From Verrucomicrobiales bacterium (lineage in GTDB: Bacteria; Verrucomicrobiota; Verrucomicrobiia; Verrucomicrobiales; SLCJ01), in NCBI GenBank assembly GCA_024636835.1, contig JAGXGH010000069.1, positions 62,001 through 126,000 on the forward strand: a stretch of DNA of 64,000 bases, read 5' to 3'. The notes below the pieces were generated by a model that was not told the origin of the DNA, ran no database searches, and was given only the letters and a program-made list of their open reading frames with translations. Below, piece after piece: positions 25,296 to 33,658 of this stretch (the first letter of the stretch is position 1; each line of letters starts with the position of its first letter). The position numbers and the translations under genes were made by a program.

Positions 25296-27524
25296 TTAAG
25301 GATTGTCAGTAAAGGCAACGATGCGATAGAAGCGTGCACCGCTCGGGAAGTCCCGCGTCCGCGGAGGTCCTTGATCGAACCATTGCAAGCGCTGGCCAGT
25401 GCCTGTTATCGGAGGAAGACTCACTTTCCAGTCCGAAAGGTTATCGCTGTATTCTATAAGGTAGCGTTGGTTGTTCACGCTGAGAAATTCCAGAAGCATG
25501 CCCTCGCCCGTTTTGCGTAAGACCCTGAGATCTAATGGCAGCGGTGGGGAATCACCTGCCATTTGTTGGTTATCGGCGGGCGCGCCCAAGGTGAATTCCG
25601 GGGTGAAGTCTGGGTTTCGGCTGGGACGCTCATACTCCAGCAATATTTCAATAGATTCACCGGGTGCCAGGGGAGTCAGAATATCAATGTATGGAACGCC
25701 ATTGACCATACCGTGGGCGTTCTTCATGATCACGTCAGCGGGCAGCCCTGTGATGAACAGCCGGAATCCTTCTATGGGCTGATCACTGTTGTTGGTAAAG
25801 GTCAACCGTTGCTCCAGCAAGCCTGTCTGCAGTTGAACTGTAATTTCCCCGCTAAGGGCTAAATCGGGGAAAACAGGATCGGTTCCGACAACTTCCAAGG
25901 TGGCTGTCCCGAAGGTGATATAGGGATCGAGAGTCAGGCACTCTCCGGTAACGAAAATGTCTTCTGTAGGACCAAGATCGTTCCACGAAGCGATGGCCAA
26001 ATTGTAGTTTCCAGCAGGAAGTCCAGAGAGTGAGAATGATCCGAGAATCGGATCGACAGAGGTCTCCCGCGTCACCGAAAAAAGGGCGCTCCCCTTGATG
26101 CCACCACTTCCGGTATCATTGGGCACCGCCGCAGAGCCACCAAGAACAAGGCCATCAAAATCAAGCATAGGGAGGCTCCCGGTCGTGATTGCGCCCGCCA
26201 ATGTTCCCGCAGCATTACGGACTGTGACCATGAGGCCCTGGCTATAGAGTCCGCCTGGAGGGATAGGGTCAATTTCCAAGGTCCCCAATACCGTATCACC
26301 CACATTCGCGGTGTAAGCCATCTGATCAAATTTGATCATGGTGGGGGCGAGTTCTGTTCCATAAGGTAATCTCAATAGGCGGCAGATATTTACTTCAAAT
26401 TCGCCAGTGTTATTATACCAACCGAAACCATCCGATGTTCCGAGATAGAGGCGGGTGGCCCCTGGCGGTACCACGAAACCTTGGCGGCTACCAGTGCCTG
26501 CGCCGGTCAGTCCGTCTCCTATATAAAAAATTTGGTGCAGTTGTGGTGCCAGTGTTTCAAAAGATTGTCCATCTGTCCCGTAGTCAAGATTGTCGGGGGC
26601 TGTATCGGCTGGAACCGCGTCACTGAGAAATACACCAACCAACGCGTTTAGTGGTAAATTGTATCCCGCGATTCCTAGCGCGGAGTTAGTAGCATAAAAA
26701 CTCCCCCCATCCGCAGGGGTGTTCGGGCTTGTCGCTCCTACGTTAGATACCGACCCCTCCACCGAAAAGTATAGAACATCTCCTGCCGAAACCGTCGATG
26801 CGAGAACCGGTGACTGGGCTGGCGCAGTGTCACTTTTGGTTGCTACTCCATCTGCTTGCCCAGCGAGGAACGGGTTGCTGTTTCCGGGTACCGTCGCCAA
26901 GACTTGGAGTTCCTCATAGGCTGCATCGGTAGGAATTTGCGAGGGATCGATACAGGATGAATGTGAGTCCGAAGAAAAACTAAAGTCATCGAGCGCCGTG
27001 TCATTCCCGGTGAAGTTTTGACTCACAAACACAATTTCGATCAGTGCGGATGTGGCTGACCGCGAATTCCAAGTGCGGGTAATTTCGTTCCATCGACCGA
27101 TTTCATCGGGCACAAGAACCTCTGGAGTTAATACCTCACCATTAATTCGCACGGAAATGATCGACGTCGATGAGCCGAAGAGATTCGCCGCCCAGGCTGA
27201 AAACGTATACGTTTGATTACGGAACACATTCACCTGCTGCGACCAAACAACCGGAGCCGGCTCAGTGGTTGACCCGTTAACAACGAGCATCAATCCGCTA
27301 CCCGAAGTATGATCGCGCATGTCGGCAAATAAGCCATGCGCAGAGCGCGGGTTTGCGATCACTGCATAACTTCTAGCGGCTGTTACGTTAGTGGGCGAGT
27401 GGGTGTAATCCGTGGTAAAGCCTGAGTTTCCCGATTCAAAATTCCCATTGATTAGAAGGTTTTGCGCTTCAGCATGAAACATCATGCTGACGGTAAAAAC
27501 AATGTAAGGTAAAATTTTCGTCAT
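25296..27524 (-). CDS. Secreted protein with N-terminal carbohydrate-binding-like domain
   Basis: 742 residues. A signal peptide (KILPYIVFTVSMMFHAEA) is followed by NLLINGNFESGNSGF, the usual opening of CBM4/9- or DUF642-like jelly-roll modules (to about residue 195). The middle has repeated Ig-like strands. The C-terminal 70 or so residues (FLSVNNQRYLIEYSDNLSDW with ITGTGQRLQWFDQGPP and RFYRI) form a small beta domain common at the end of verrucomicrobial extracellular proteins. It lies 10 bp before the RHS gene and downstream of a barrel-like protein, so the three may make a surface or secretion unit. No enzymatic motif is seen; adhesion or glycan binding is inferred. Confidence 0.75.
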   Translation of the reverse strand: MTKILPYIVFTVSMMFHAEAQNLLINGNFESGNSGFTTDYTHSPTNVTAARSYAVIANPRSAHGLFADMRDHTSGSGLMLVVNGSTTEPAPVVWSQQVNVFRNQTYTFSAWAANLFGSSTSIISVRINGEVLTPEVLVPDEIGRWNEITRTWNSRSATSALIEIVFVSQNFTGNDTALDDFSFSSDSHSSCIDPSQIPTDAAYEELQVLATVPGNSNPFLAGQADGVATKSDTAPAQSPVLASTVSAGDVLYFSVEGSVSNVGATSPNTPADGGSFYATNSALGIAGYNLPLNALVGVFLSDAVPADTAPDNLDYGTDGQSFETLAPQLHQIFYIGDGLTGAGTGSRQGFVVPPGATRLYLGTSDGFGWYNNTGEFEVNICRLLRLPYGTELAPTMIKFDQMAYTANVGDTVLGTLEIDPIPPGGLYSQGLMVTVRNAAGTLAGAITTGSLPMLDFDGLVLGGSAAVPNDTGSGGIKGSALFSVTRETSVDPILGSFSLSGLPAGNYNLAIASWNDLGPTEDIFVTGECLTLDPYITFGTATLEVVGTDPVFPDLALSGEITVQLQTGLLEQRLTFTNNSDQPIEGFRLFITGLPADVIMKNAHGMVNGVPYIDILTPLAPGESIEILLEYERPSRNPDFTPEFTLGAPADNQQMAGDSPPLPLDLRVLRKTGEGMLLEFLSVNNQRYLIEYSDNLSDWKVSLPPITGTGQRLQWFDQGPPRTRDFPSGARFYRIVAFTDNP

Positions 27525-27628
27525 GGAATTAAAGGGACTGTGTAAGGTGAGCTTGTAATGGAGATACTTCTACGAATCCTCGTCGACATGTCATAATTGG
27601 TGCCGCCGGTAACGCAGCGGCTCCTCTT

Positions 27629-28867
27629 CTAGAAACTGAAAACAAGTCCTCCGCCAAAATAGGTGAGATTCTCAAAACTAGCGACGACACCCCGGTCGCC
27701 CGCAGTGCCTTGGATGTCACCACCGCTGAAAAATTGCGCAGACATATACAATGAGAGGCTATCAGTGCAGCGCGCCGTAAGTCTCGCCTCTCCGTAAGTA
27801 GCAAACAACGCGCCCGATTCACTACCACGACCGCTGCGCTCAAACATTCCCAAGCGGCCTAAGGAGAGCGACTCGCGATAGGACATATTCGCGTCTACGA
27901 AATACACACCAGCGCCACCTGCAAGCGAGAGCGAGAATCTGTCGCCAAGCGGCATCTCGACATACGGGCCGAGTCTTAGTGAAAATATATCCGCTTCGAA
28001 ATCCTCCGATCTGGAATATCCGCCATCGAATGATGACCGCCATGAGTCGGTGCTTCCCGAACTAGTCAAAGAGGACCGTGTAGCCGATGTAGTAAAAGAG
28101 CTTGTCGACGGAGAAGCGTCTATCAATGGCCCCGGTCCGTCAAAAGTCCCGGAATAGGGTGCCACAGGGATAATCACACCACCCAACCCGTAGCCATCGG
28201 TCCGTGATGTGGTCGATGCGGTCGTGCGACTGGAGCTTCTTAGAGTGCGCCGGGCGGTCTGGTTCACTCGGATTCGCCCACGTGATCGCGAAGAAAAATC
28301 CGCCCTTTCATAAGCGAATCCGCATTCGATTCCCAGGACTCCATATCGCCCTTCAAGCAACTCCCTTGAAAACACAACTTCAAAGCCATGGGTAGGTTCG
28401 TCGTTCAACTCCTCTGCGGATGTGCCGGGTATCTTGAAAGTCTCGTGAACCGTTTCCGAGGTGGATGTGCTGGAGCTTGCACTTCTAGAATCAAGCTTGC
28501 TAAAATATAGCGTATCGCTTCGTGATTGAGAATCGGCTGTGTACCCCCAATACCAGGTTTTACCTCCCGCATTACCACTGACGTCTGTCAAAACATATCC
28601 TTCACTATATATACCTGGCACCGTATCTATCTTTCGCCTGGTAAACGAGAAACTCGTAGTGCCTCGCGAGGATCTTTGAAAGATAGACTGCCCCTGCATT
28701 TTGCCGAAGCGGACAGATAACCCATGCCCTGATCGATAACCCGCGCGCCAATGATTCTTGTTCTTTGCTGGTTCTTGAAAGGTCGCAATTGGCTCTTTTT
28801 CGCCTCCGAAACATCGCGGAGTGATAATGCAAAGCGCCAAAAATAGGACCGTGATTTTCGCGAACAT
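27629..28867 (-). CDS. Outer-membrane barrel-like protein of unknown function
   Basis: 412 residues with a signal peptide (MFAKITVLFLALCIITPRCFG). The sequence is rich in Ser/Thr/Arg and alternating hydrophobic strands, with a low-complexity serine stretch at about residues 130-145 and 215-275. It ends GGGLVFSF: the terminal Phe and alternating pattern are typical of BAM-inserted outer-membrane barrels. It is first in the three-gene operon with the 27524 and 25285 genes (104 bp gap). A role as an outer-membrane anchor or export partner for the two large secreted proteins is inferred from position only. Confidence 0.65.
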   Translation of the reverse strand: MFAKITVLFLALCIITPRCFGGEKEPIATFQEPAKNKNHWRAGYRSGHGLSVRFGKMQGQSIFQRSSRGTTSFSFTRRKIDTVPGIYSEGYVLTDVSGNAGGKTWYWGYTADSQSRSDTLYFSKLDSRSASSSTSTSETVHETFKIPGTSAEELNDEPTHGFEVVFSRELLEGRYGVLGIECGFAYERADFSSRSRGRIRVNQTARRTLRSSSRTTASTTSRTDGYGLGGVIIPVAPYSGTFDGPGPLIDASPSTSSFTTSATRSSLTSSGSTDSWRSSFDGGYSRSEDFEADIFSLRLGPYVEMPLGDRFSLSLAGGAGVYFVDANMSYRESLSLGRLGMFERSGRGSESGALFATYGEARLTARCTDSLSLYMSAQFFSGGDIQGTAGDRGVVASFENLTYFGGGLVFSF

Positions 28868-29173
28868 GATTACAGGGTTATCATAACCTCTATATACCGG
28901 TCAATAGCCATCAGAACAAAAAAAACGACGTTTATGTTACACAGATAAACTATTTAAGAATCCATAACCACCAGTGAAAATTGATTATTTCGGTAAGTTT
29001 ATGGATGGTTCGATATCACTCACCAATCTTATCCTCATCAGTATTATTACCAAATAGACTCCTGACCCGAATGGCACCAATTCCCGCAGATTCTATTTTG
29101 GACCAACATGGCTCGGAATCTCATCACCTCTAACCTCTGTAATCCATTTCATCTTCTCCAGCTATACTGGCGC
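28868..29173. other. AT-rich leader region, no gene
   Basis: Upstream of the operon starting at 28867. AT-rich, with no convincing frame. It likely contains the promoter of the barrel/RHS operon, but I cannot point to boxes with confidence. Confidence 0.4.
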
Positions 29174-29540
29174 GCATTACGTTTTGTGAAATTTCACTCT
29201 GATGTTTAGAGCTGCCGAATACATCTTCGCAGAAGGCGTATTCAACGGTCTACCCCAACGGGGTTGGGTATTTTAGCCTGGGGTTGCCAGAGTAAAACGG
29301 AGGCTACCCTAGGTCACGTCCGCCATGATCATTCAACCCCAACCGGGGTTGTGTCCAAGCGCGAGGGAGATTACGGCATCAACGCAACACCGATTGGGGA
29401 TGGAAAATGAATTCGCTGATTACCCAGGGTAGCCTCCATTTCATTGCGGCAACCCTGGGCTAAACTCTGTTACCCCGTTGTGGTAAAGAAAGGAGAGCCG
29501 AATCACAAATCTTGATGCGTGGCAATATAACGTCAAAGGA
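29174..29540. repeat. Composite palindromic repeat element, long copy
   Basis: The first 43 bases (GCATTACGTTTTGTGAAATT and following) match 56638-56680 with only a few differences. The following GGTTGCCAGAGTAAAACGG and GGCTACCCTAGGTCACGTC blocks and the distal CTTGATGCGTGGCA block (about 29512) are also shared with 56680-56750. The long copy carries an extra segment with the palindromes CCCCAACGGGGTTGGG (near 29254) and CAACCCCAACCGGGGTTG (near 29335) and an inverted copy of the GGTTGCC/GGCTACCCT block at 29427-29460. The copy at 56638 looks like a deletion derivative. Confidence 0.75.
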
Positions 29541-29653
29541 CACCGCACCCCTGACTGGGAGCGAAGCTTCGACTGGGGGTCAAGGTTGGTGTGATCATGA
29601 CGGCTAAGCACGAGGCGAGTCAAGGGTTCGGTGCTCCGATAGACGACCTCCGA

Positions 29654-29902
29654 TTAATGAAGGCGCCTCTGATTCTTTTTGGTCACAAGAATACCGATCA
29701 CTCCGACAACAATGACGGTAAACCCTAGGGTAGCGGGTATCACAGAATGCTGATTGGTAGCGTTTCCGGCGATGATGACAGTCGAGTAAACATGAGTTCC
29801 AAGAAAAGAGTCGAATTCGTATCCATATCGCAAAATTAGATCCGCAACGACAAGAAGAATTCCTAGAACGACGATTCCGGTCCATTTGAGATTCCAATTC
29901 AT
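29654..29902 (-). CDS. Small two-helix membrane protein, unknown
   Basis: 82 residues. Two hydrophobic stretches (about residues 7-24 and 54-75) separated by a short loop (YEFDSFLGTHVY), ending in a basic tail (TKKNQRRLH). This is a common layout for small inner-membrane proteins. The start ATG at 29902 has no strong Shine-Dalgarno (TTGAACAAAA precedes it). An overlapping frame of similar length in another phase looks non-protein-like. Function unknown; no operon partner close by. Confidence 0.5.
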   Translation of the reverse strand: MNWNLKWTGIVVLGILLVVADLILRYGYEFDSFLGTHVYSTVIIAGNATNQHSVIPATLGFTVIVVGVIGILVTKKNQRRLH

Positions 29903-30285
29903 TTTTGTTCAACAGTAATAGTATCGTGGGGTCTGGTTTTATGGATAAAAACAGAGGGGCCGCCGGATAACTTGTTTTGAAATTTGCTTTGTGGGCAGCA
30001 GAACGGGCTACCCAGCTTTCAGAAAGTTTATGAAGGAAAGCATTGGACAGTCCAAGACCAAACTTACAGTTGAATCAATGGCTGGAAGTGATCCACGTAA
30101 TCGCCACTAGGAAACAATAAGTTGAATAACGCCTTGGGTAAGGGTTTTGGGCGGTTCTGGTATCGCTCGGCCACACTTTTACAAGTGTCGCTACATGATA
30201 ATGGACACGGACAACCGCAATCCATCCAGCCCGTTTGATCCATTGGGCGTTGATCTTTTAAAGGCGTTTTCACCCGACCAAAAAA
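29903..30285. other. Intergenic region, no supported gene
   Basis: A minus-strand cysteine-containing frame (30064-30300) exists here, but its start lies inside a terminator hairpin and it has no ribosome-binding site. No repeat or RNA motif was recognised. Confidence 0.4.
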
Positions 30286-30316
30286 ATCGGACCGCGCCAC
30301 AGCTGACGCGATCCGA
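30286..30316 (-). terminator. Rho-independent terminator (minus strand)
   Basis: ATCGGA-C-CGCG (from 30286) pairs with CGCG-A-TCCGAT (to 30316) around a short loop. The A-run at 30280-30285 becomes a T-run directly after the stem when read on the minus strand. It closes the transcript of the proline-rich protein and the micro-ORF upstream. Confidence 0.7.
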
Positions 30317-30356
30317 TCAGTAAAACTGTCTTCGGTAATTTAGAGGATCTGCCGAT

Positions 30357-30437
30357 CTACCTCTCGCCAAAGGCGAGCATGAGGTGAAGGGCAAGAACCG
30401 CGACTACCGCGACGATAACAAAAATTGCTGCTCCCAT
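30357..30437 (-). CDS. Possible 26-residue single-helix membrane micropeptide
   Basis: A minus-strand frame from ATG 30437 to TAG 30357 encodes 26 residues: MGAAIF, then a strongly hydrophobic core rich in Val, Ala and Leu, ending in FGER. It is a near-ideal single membrane helix with a polar C-terminus. It lies 42 bp after the proline-rich tail-anchored protein and before the terminator at 30286, so it would be co-transcribed. There is no clear Shine-Dalgarno. Too short for database-style support; judged only on hydrophobic pattern and position. Confidence 0.35.
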   Translation of the reverse strand: MGAAIFVIVAVVAVLALHLMLAFGER

Positions 30438-30479
30438 AATTTGTGAGTGTTGAGATGAATGCTTGAGGTGAGAAGAGGA

Positions 30480-31436
30480 TTACTTGGAAAGCATCGCTGT
30501 CCAGCCTTGATCGAGCTTCTGCTTGTTAGTGACATCAGGCACATTGCCCTTGGCAAACTCAAAGCAACCAACCGCAATCAAAAGGATCAGGATTGCTGCT
30601 GCAATCGCGATACCCATGCCGTCGGAGGTTTCTTCTTGGCTATCAACACCAACACGCTTCACAGGAACGCTTCCAGGGCCCGTCGCCGATGGCGGCTGGG
30701 AGAGTGGCTGCGTTTGCTTGAGCTTCACCGTTGCCTGTGGCAACTGCTGAGTCGCTGAAGGACCGCCTGGTGTGGTCGGTGCGCCGGGTTTAACAAGTGG
30801 TGTTGTTGGTGCAGCACCTGGTGCGGCGGATGGACCACCTGTTTTCAGCTGCACGGTTGGTGCTGCTGGAGCTGCGCTACCGCCAGCTGGGCGACGGAGC
30901 GGGATAGTAGGCGCTACAGGAGCCCCCTGTGATTTTAGATTTTGTGTTGCTGGAGCAGCTGGTGCTGCAGGCGGCTTCGGTGCAGACATCGACCTCGGCG
31001 CTGGCGCTTCACCACCGGTGGCCTCCGCTTTGTCGGCAGGAGAAGATTTCAAGGTGATCCGCACGGTCTCTTTTCGAAGAGGAATCGCCGATGTCTTGGA
31101 CTGCGGCTTCGCGGACAGCGACACACGTTGTGTCTTGGTCGGAATGCGGGACGTCTCTTTCTTCGGAGGAAGGTTCACCGCTTCTGTCTTCTTCTTGGCA
31201 GAAGGAGAAAGTGGTTGCGGGGTTTGAGTAGGAAGCTGCACACGCTGAGTCTCAGTCGGAATGCTGGACGTCTTTCCACTTGGTTTCAGGGACACACGCT
31301 GAGTCTCCGGCGGTATACTGGACGTCTTACTCGACGGCGGAAGACTGACCGGTTTGGTCTTCTTGTCGTCATCAGACTTTGGTGGTTGCGGAGCTTGTGG
31401 TGGCTTCGGTGGTTCCGGCGTGTTTTCGTCACTCAT
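30480..31436 (-). CDS. Proline/threonine-rich repeat protein with C-terminal membrane anchor
   Basis: 318 residues. The N-terminal 250 residues are low-complexity and rich in Pro, Lys, Thr and Ala. They carry an approximately 14-residue repeat: KTSSIPPETQRVSL, KTSSIPTETQRVQL, ETSRIPTKTQRVSL and KTSAIPLRKETVRITL, then looser APT(I/T)PL versions. A single hydrophobic helix (about 273-293, GIAIAAAILILLIAVGCF) is followed by a 25-residue tail. No signal peptide, so the repeat region is probably cytoplasmic and the protein tail-anchored. The regularly spaced Thr residues could be phosphorylation or FHA-docking sites (inference). Function unknown. Confidence 0.65.
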   Translation of the reverse strand: MSDENTPEPPKPPQAPQPPKSDDDKKTKPVSLPPSSKTSSIPPETQRVSLKPSGKTSSIPTETQRVQLPTQTPQPLSPSAKKKTEAVNLPPKKETSRIPTKTQRVSLSAKPQSKTSAIPLRKETVRITLKSSPADKAEATGGEAPAPRSMSAPKPPAAPAAPATQNLKSQGAPVAPTIPLRRPAGGSAAPAAPTVQLKTGGPSAAPGAAPTTPLVKPGAPTTPGGPSATQQLPQATVKLKQTQPLSQPPSATGPGSVPVKRVGVDSQEETSDGMGIAIAAAILILLIAVGCFEFAKGNVPDVTNKQKLDQGWTAMLSK

Positions 31437-31742
31437 GATAAATTAAGGGGATTTGTGCGCAAAGATACAGGTTTTGGCAAATGAAGCCAACTAGAGTGTC
31501 GTTTATTTCAAACGAACGTAGCACTGTCAATGTCAATAATGCGAGTATCCGGCACAAGGTCAAGCATGGTTCTTAGGACAAATGGAAAAAATTCCCACAA
31601 AAGTGTCGCAAGCTCAAGAAGTGATACCAAATCTGGGTATTGATCTGACGCGAATGGGCGGCGAGTTGCCAGATCGAAGGCTATCTGTGCGCGGCGAAGA
31701 GCCCTCGCCTCGCTTTTGAGCGCCATTAAGCTCTAGCGAAGC
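31437..31742. other. Intergenic region containing a dispersed repeat
   Basis: 306 nt between the proline-rich gene and the sulfatase. It carries one copy of the TACCAAATCT repeat (31625-31653) and a following GC-rich segment (about 31655-31735, GAATGGGCGGCGAGTTGCC onwards) of the kind seen in dispersed verrucomicrobial repeats. A 72-codon minus frame here is mostly repeat and is not called. Confidence 0.45.
31625..31653. repeat. Dispersed 29-bp repeat, copy downstream of sulfatase
   Basis: TACCAAATCTGGGTATTG followed by ATCTGACGCGA. It matches 33534-33562 at 28 of 29 positions. The first half is a near palindrome (TACCAA...GGTA). The two copies flank the sulfatase gene in direct orientation. 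Confidence 0.75.
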
Positions 31743-33506
31743 TCACTTGACCAAGGTCAGCGTCACACGCCGAACATCCATGACCGAATTTCCAGGAATA
31801 TCCAGCGCGCGAAGCGTCAGGTCACCGCGACCCGATTGGAGCAGGATTTCGCCGAGTTCAAGCGTGCGGAAATCTTTCATCCTCGATTCACCGGTTCCGC
31901 GGGGAAGTGTGTCTTGATTGGTGTGAAGCGTCGGATCCCATCCGGGCTGAACCTTGCCTTTCAACGAGGAATCCCTGAACGAAAGTTCAATCTCTGAACC
32001 GGCGTCGGCGACTATGCAAGTGTAGTCGATTGAGACCTTGTAGCGCCCCGTAGTGTGCACCTCCAAATCCCAAGTCATATACCCTTCCTTGTCTTTCCAA
32101 TTGACGAAATAGGATGAGTTGGGCGCGTTGCCGCTGCGGCGAACGCCTCCGTGGGGCTTACCGTCACGCGCTGGCAACATGGTGATGGGAAATTCACGAT
32201 AGCCAGCGGGTAGTGGGCGTGAGCCCACTTGCCTTCCATTGGAGTGCGCCTCAGAAAAAACTTCCTCTTTCCAAGCTTCGGTGGCGCGAATGAGCTCGGA
32301 TGCGAGAGCTGGCTCCTTCTCATTCACAGGCGTGGTTTGGCCAGGATCGGCAAGCATATCGTAGAGGCGGCCGGCGCCATCAAGCCGATGTGTTTGGGTG
32401 CGCACGCTGACATTTCGCGCCCATTTTGAAAACAGCATGCGATCCGGCCAGTCGGTCGCCGTTCCTGTCAGCAAGGGGGTGAGATCTATCCCATCCAAAG
32501 GCTTATCTCCGACGCCTTCGACGCCCGTCAACGAGAGGAGAGTCGGGAGCAAGTCGATGGCAGCGCAAATTCTATCAGAGGATTTACCGACGGATAGTTT
32601 GTCAGGCCACCGAACATAACAGACCGACCGCACGCCACCCTCATCCGTGCTGCCTTTCACACCCTTCATCCCGCCATTCCAGCGCGCGCCATTCGGACCG
32701 TTGTCAGAAAAATAGAGGACGATCGTATTTTTACGAAGATCCAGCTCGTCGAGTTTTTTGAGCACTCGGCCCACGTTCCAATCCTGATTTTCGACCATCG
32801 CCAGAGCGCAGCGTGTCTTATCTAAATTTTCTTTGTCCGGATTCGTAGCGAGCGCTGTGATCTTTTTGTTCTTAAAACGCTGCCAGTCGCTCTTTGGCGC
32901 GGCCCACGGCGAATGCGGCGTGGTGAATGGGATGTAGCAGAAAAACGGCTGCTCTTTGTGCTTCGCGATGAAATCCAGCGCACGATTAGTGCATAGATCC
33001 ACGATGTAACCACTGGTCTTTATCATGCGACCGTTCTCCTCAAGCGGTGCGTCGAAATACTCACCCCAATGCCCTGAGGTATAACCGAAAAACTCATCAA
33101 ACCCTCTCGCCATAGGGTGATAGGGCCACTGGCTCCCGTTGTGCCATTTGCCAAAAGCTCCAGTCGCATAACCCGATGCCTTGAAGGCGTCGGCGATGGT
33201 TTTTTCGTCGAGATTCAGACGTTCCTGCCCGGTTGACACCCCACGCACGCCGCCACGTGGATAGTAGCGACCGGTGAGAAACTCAGCGCGCGTGGGCGAG
33301 CAAACCGGGCAAACGAAAAAGCGGTCCAAAGACACACCTTCGGTCGCGATCGAGTCGATCATCGGCGTGGAAACCTGAGGGTTACCGGATTGGCTGAAAT
33401 CCCCCCATCCGGCATCGTCGGCCAGGAAAACAACGACATTGGGCTTCACTGCCTCAGCTGCGAATGCAGGCCACACTATCAAACAGGAAAAAAGAAATGC
33501 TTTCAT
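31743..33506 (-). CDS. Secreted type I sulfatase with C-terminal accessory domain
   Basis: 587 residues from the ATG at 33506, which exposes the signal peptide (KAFLFSCLIVWPAFA). Cys69 in CSPTR is the formylglycine site and is followed by AEFLTGR as in S1 sulfatases; DD at residues 30-31 binds calcium and GKWH is the conserved helix-end motif. The C-terminal 120 residues (GYMTWDLEVHTTGRYKVSIDY onward) form a beta-rich module probably binding carbohydrate. It removes sulfate esters from a glycan in the periplasm, given a formylglycine-generating enzyme elsewhere. It is the last enzyme in transcription order of the glycan locus, with a 29-bp repeat copy on each side. Confidence 0.92.
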   Translation of the reverse strand: MKAFLFSCLIVWPAFAAEAVKPNVVVFLADDAGWGDFSQSGNPQVSTPMIDSIATEGVSLDRFFVCPVCSPTRAEFLTGRYYPRGGVRGVSTGQERLNLDEKTIADAFKASGYATGAFGKWHNGSQWPYHPMARGFDEFFGYTSGHWGEYFDAPLEENGRMIKTSGYIVDLCTNRALDFIAKHKEQPFFCYIPFTTPHSPWAAPKSDWQRFKNKKITALATNPDKENLDKTRCALAMVENQDWNVGRVLKKLDELDLRKNTIVLYFSDNGPNGARWNGGMKGVKGSTDEGGVRSVCYVRWPDKLSVGKSSDRICAAIDLLPTLLSLTGVEGVGDKPLDGIDLTPLLTGTATDWPDRMLFSKWARNVSVRTQTHRLDGAGRLYDMLADPGQTTPVNEKEPALASELIRATEAWKEEVFSEAHSNGRQVGSRPLPAGYREFPITMLPARDGKPHGGVRRSGNAPNSSYFVNWKDKEGYMTWDLEVHTTGRYKVSIDYTCIVADAGSEIELSFRDSSLKGKVQPGWDPTLHTNQDTLPRGTGESRMKDFRTLELGEILLQSGRGDLTLRALDIPGNSVMDVRRVTLTLVK

Positions 33507-33533
33507 GGGATAGATGCTCAAGCTGCCGCGTGG

Positions 33534-33562
33534 TACCAAATCTTGGTATTGATCTGACGCGA
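33534..33562. repeat. Dispersed 29-bp repeat, copy upstream of sulfatase
   Basis: Starts TACCAAATCTTGGTATTG; the first 15 bases form a perfect TACCAA/TTGGTA palindrome. It lies 28 bp before the sulfatase start codon, where an operator could sit, but the second copy at 31625 makes a dispersed repeat as likely. Confidence 0.7.
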
Positions 33563-33658
33563 TCGGGATGTGAAACGGCTAATCCTAAAAAGGGAAACAG
33601 AACCACGAATAGACACTAATAATCAATGGGCTGGTGATTCGCCTTCGCTTGAACCGAC

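Noticed and set aside
30064-30300. 78-codon minus-strand Cys-rich frame (CGCPCPLSCSDTC)
   Set aside because: Its start lies inside the terminator hairpin at 30286-30316 and there is no ribosome-binding site. The Cys cluster is interesting but unsupported.
30772-31227. Gly/Val/Ala-rich 151-codon plus-strand frame
   Set aside because: Antisense to the proline-rich repeat protein; its composition mirrors the Pro/Ala codons of that gene.
31508-31726. 72-codon minus-strand frame between the proline-rich gene and the sulfatase
   Set aside because: About half of it is the dispersed TACCAAATCT repeat and its GC-rich flank; no family resemblance.
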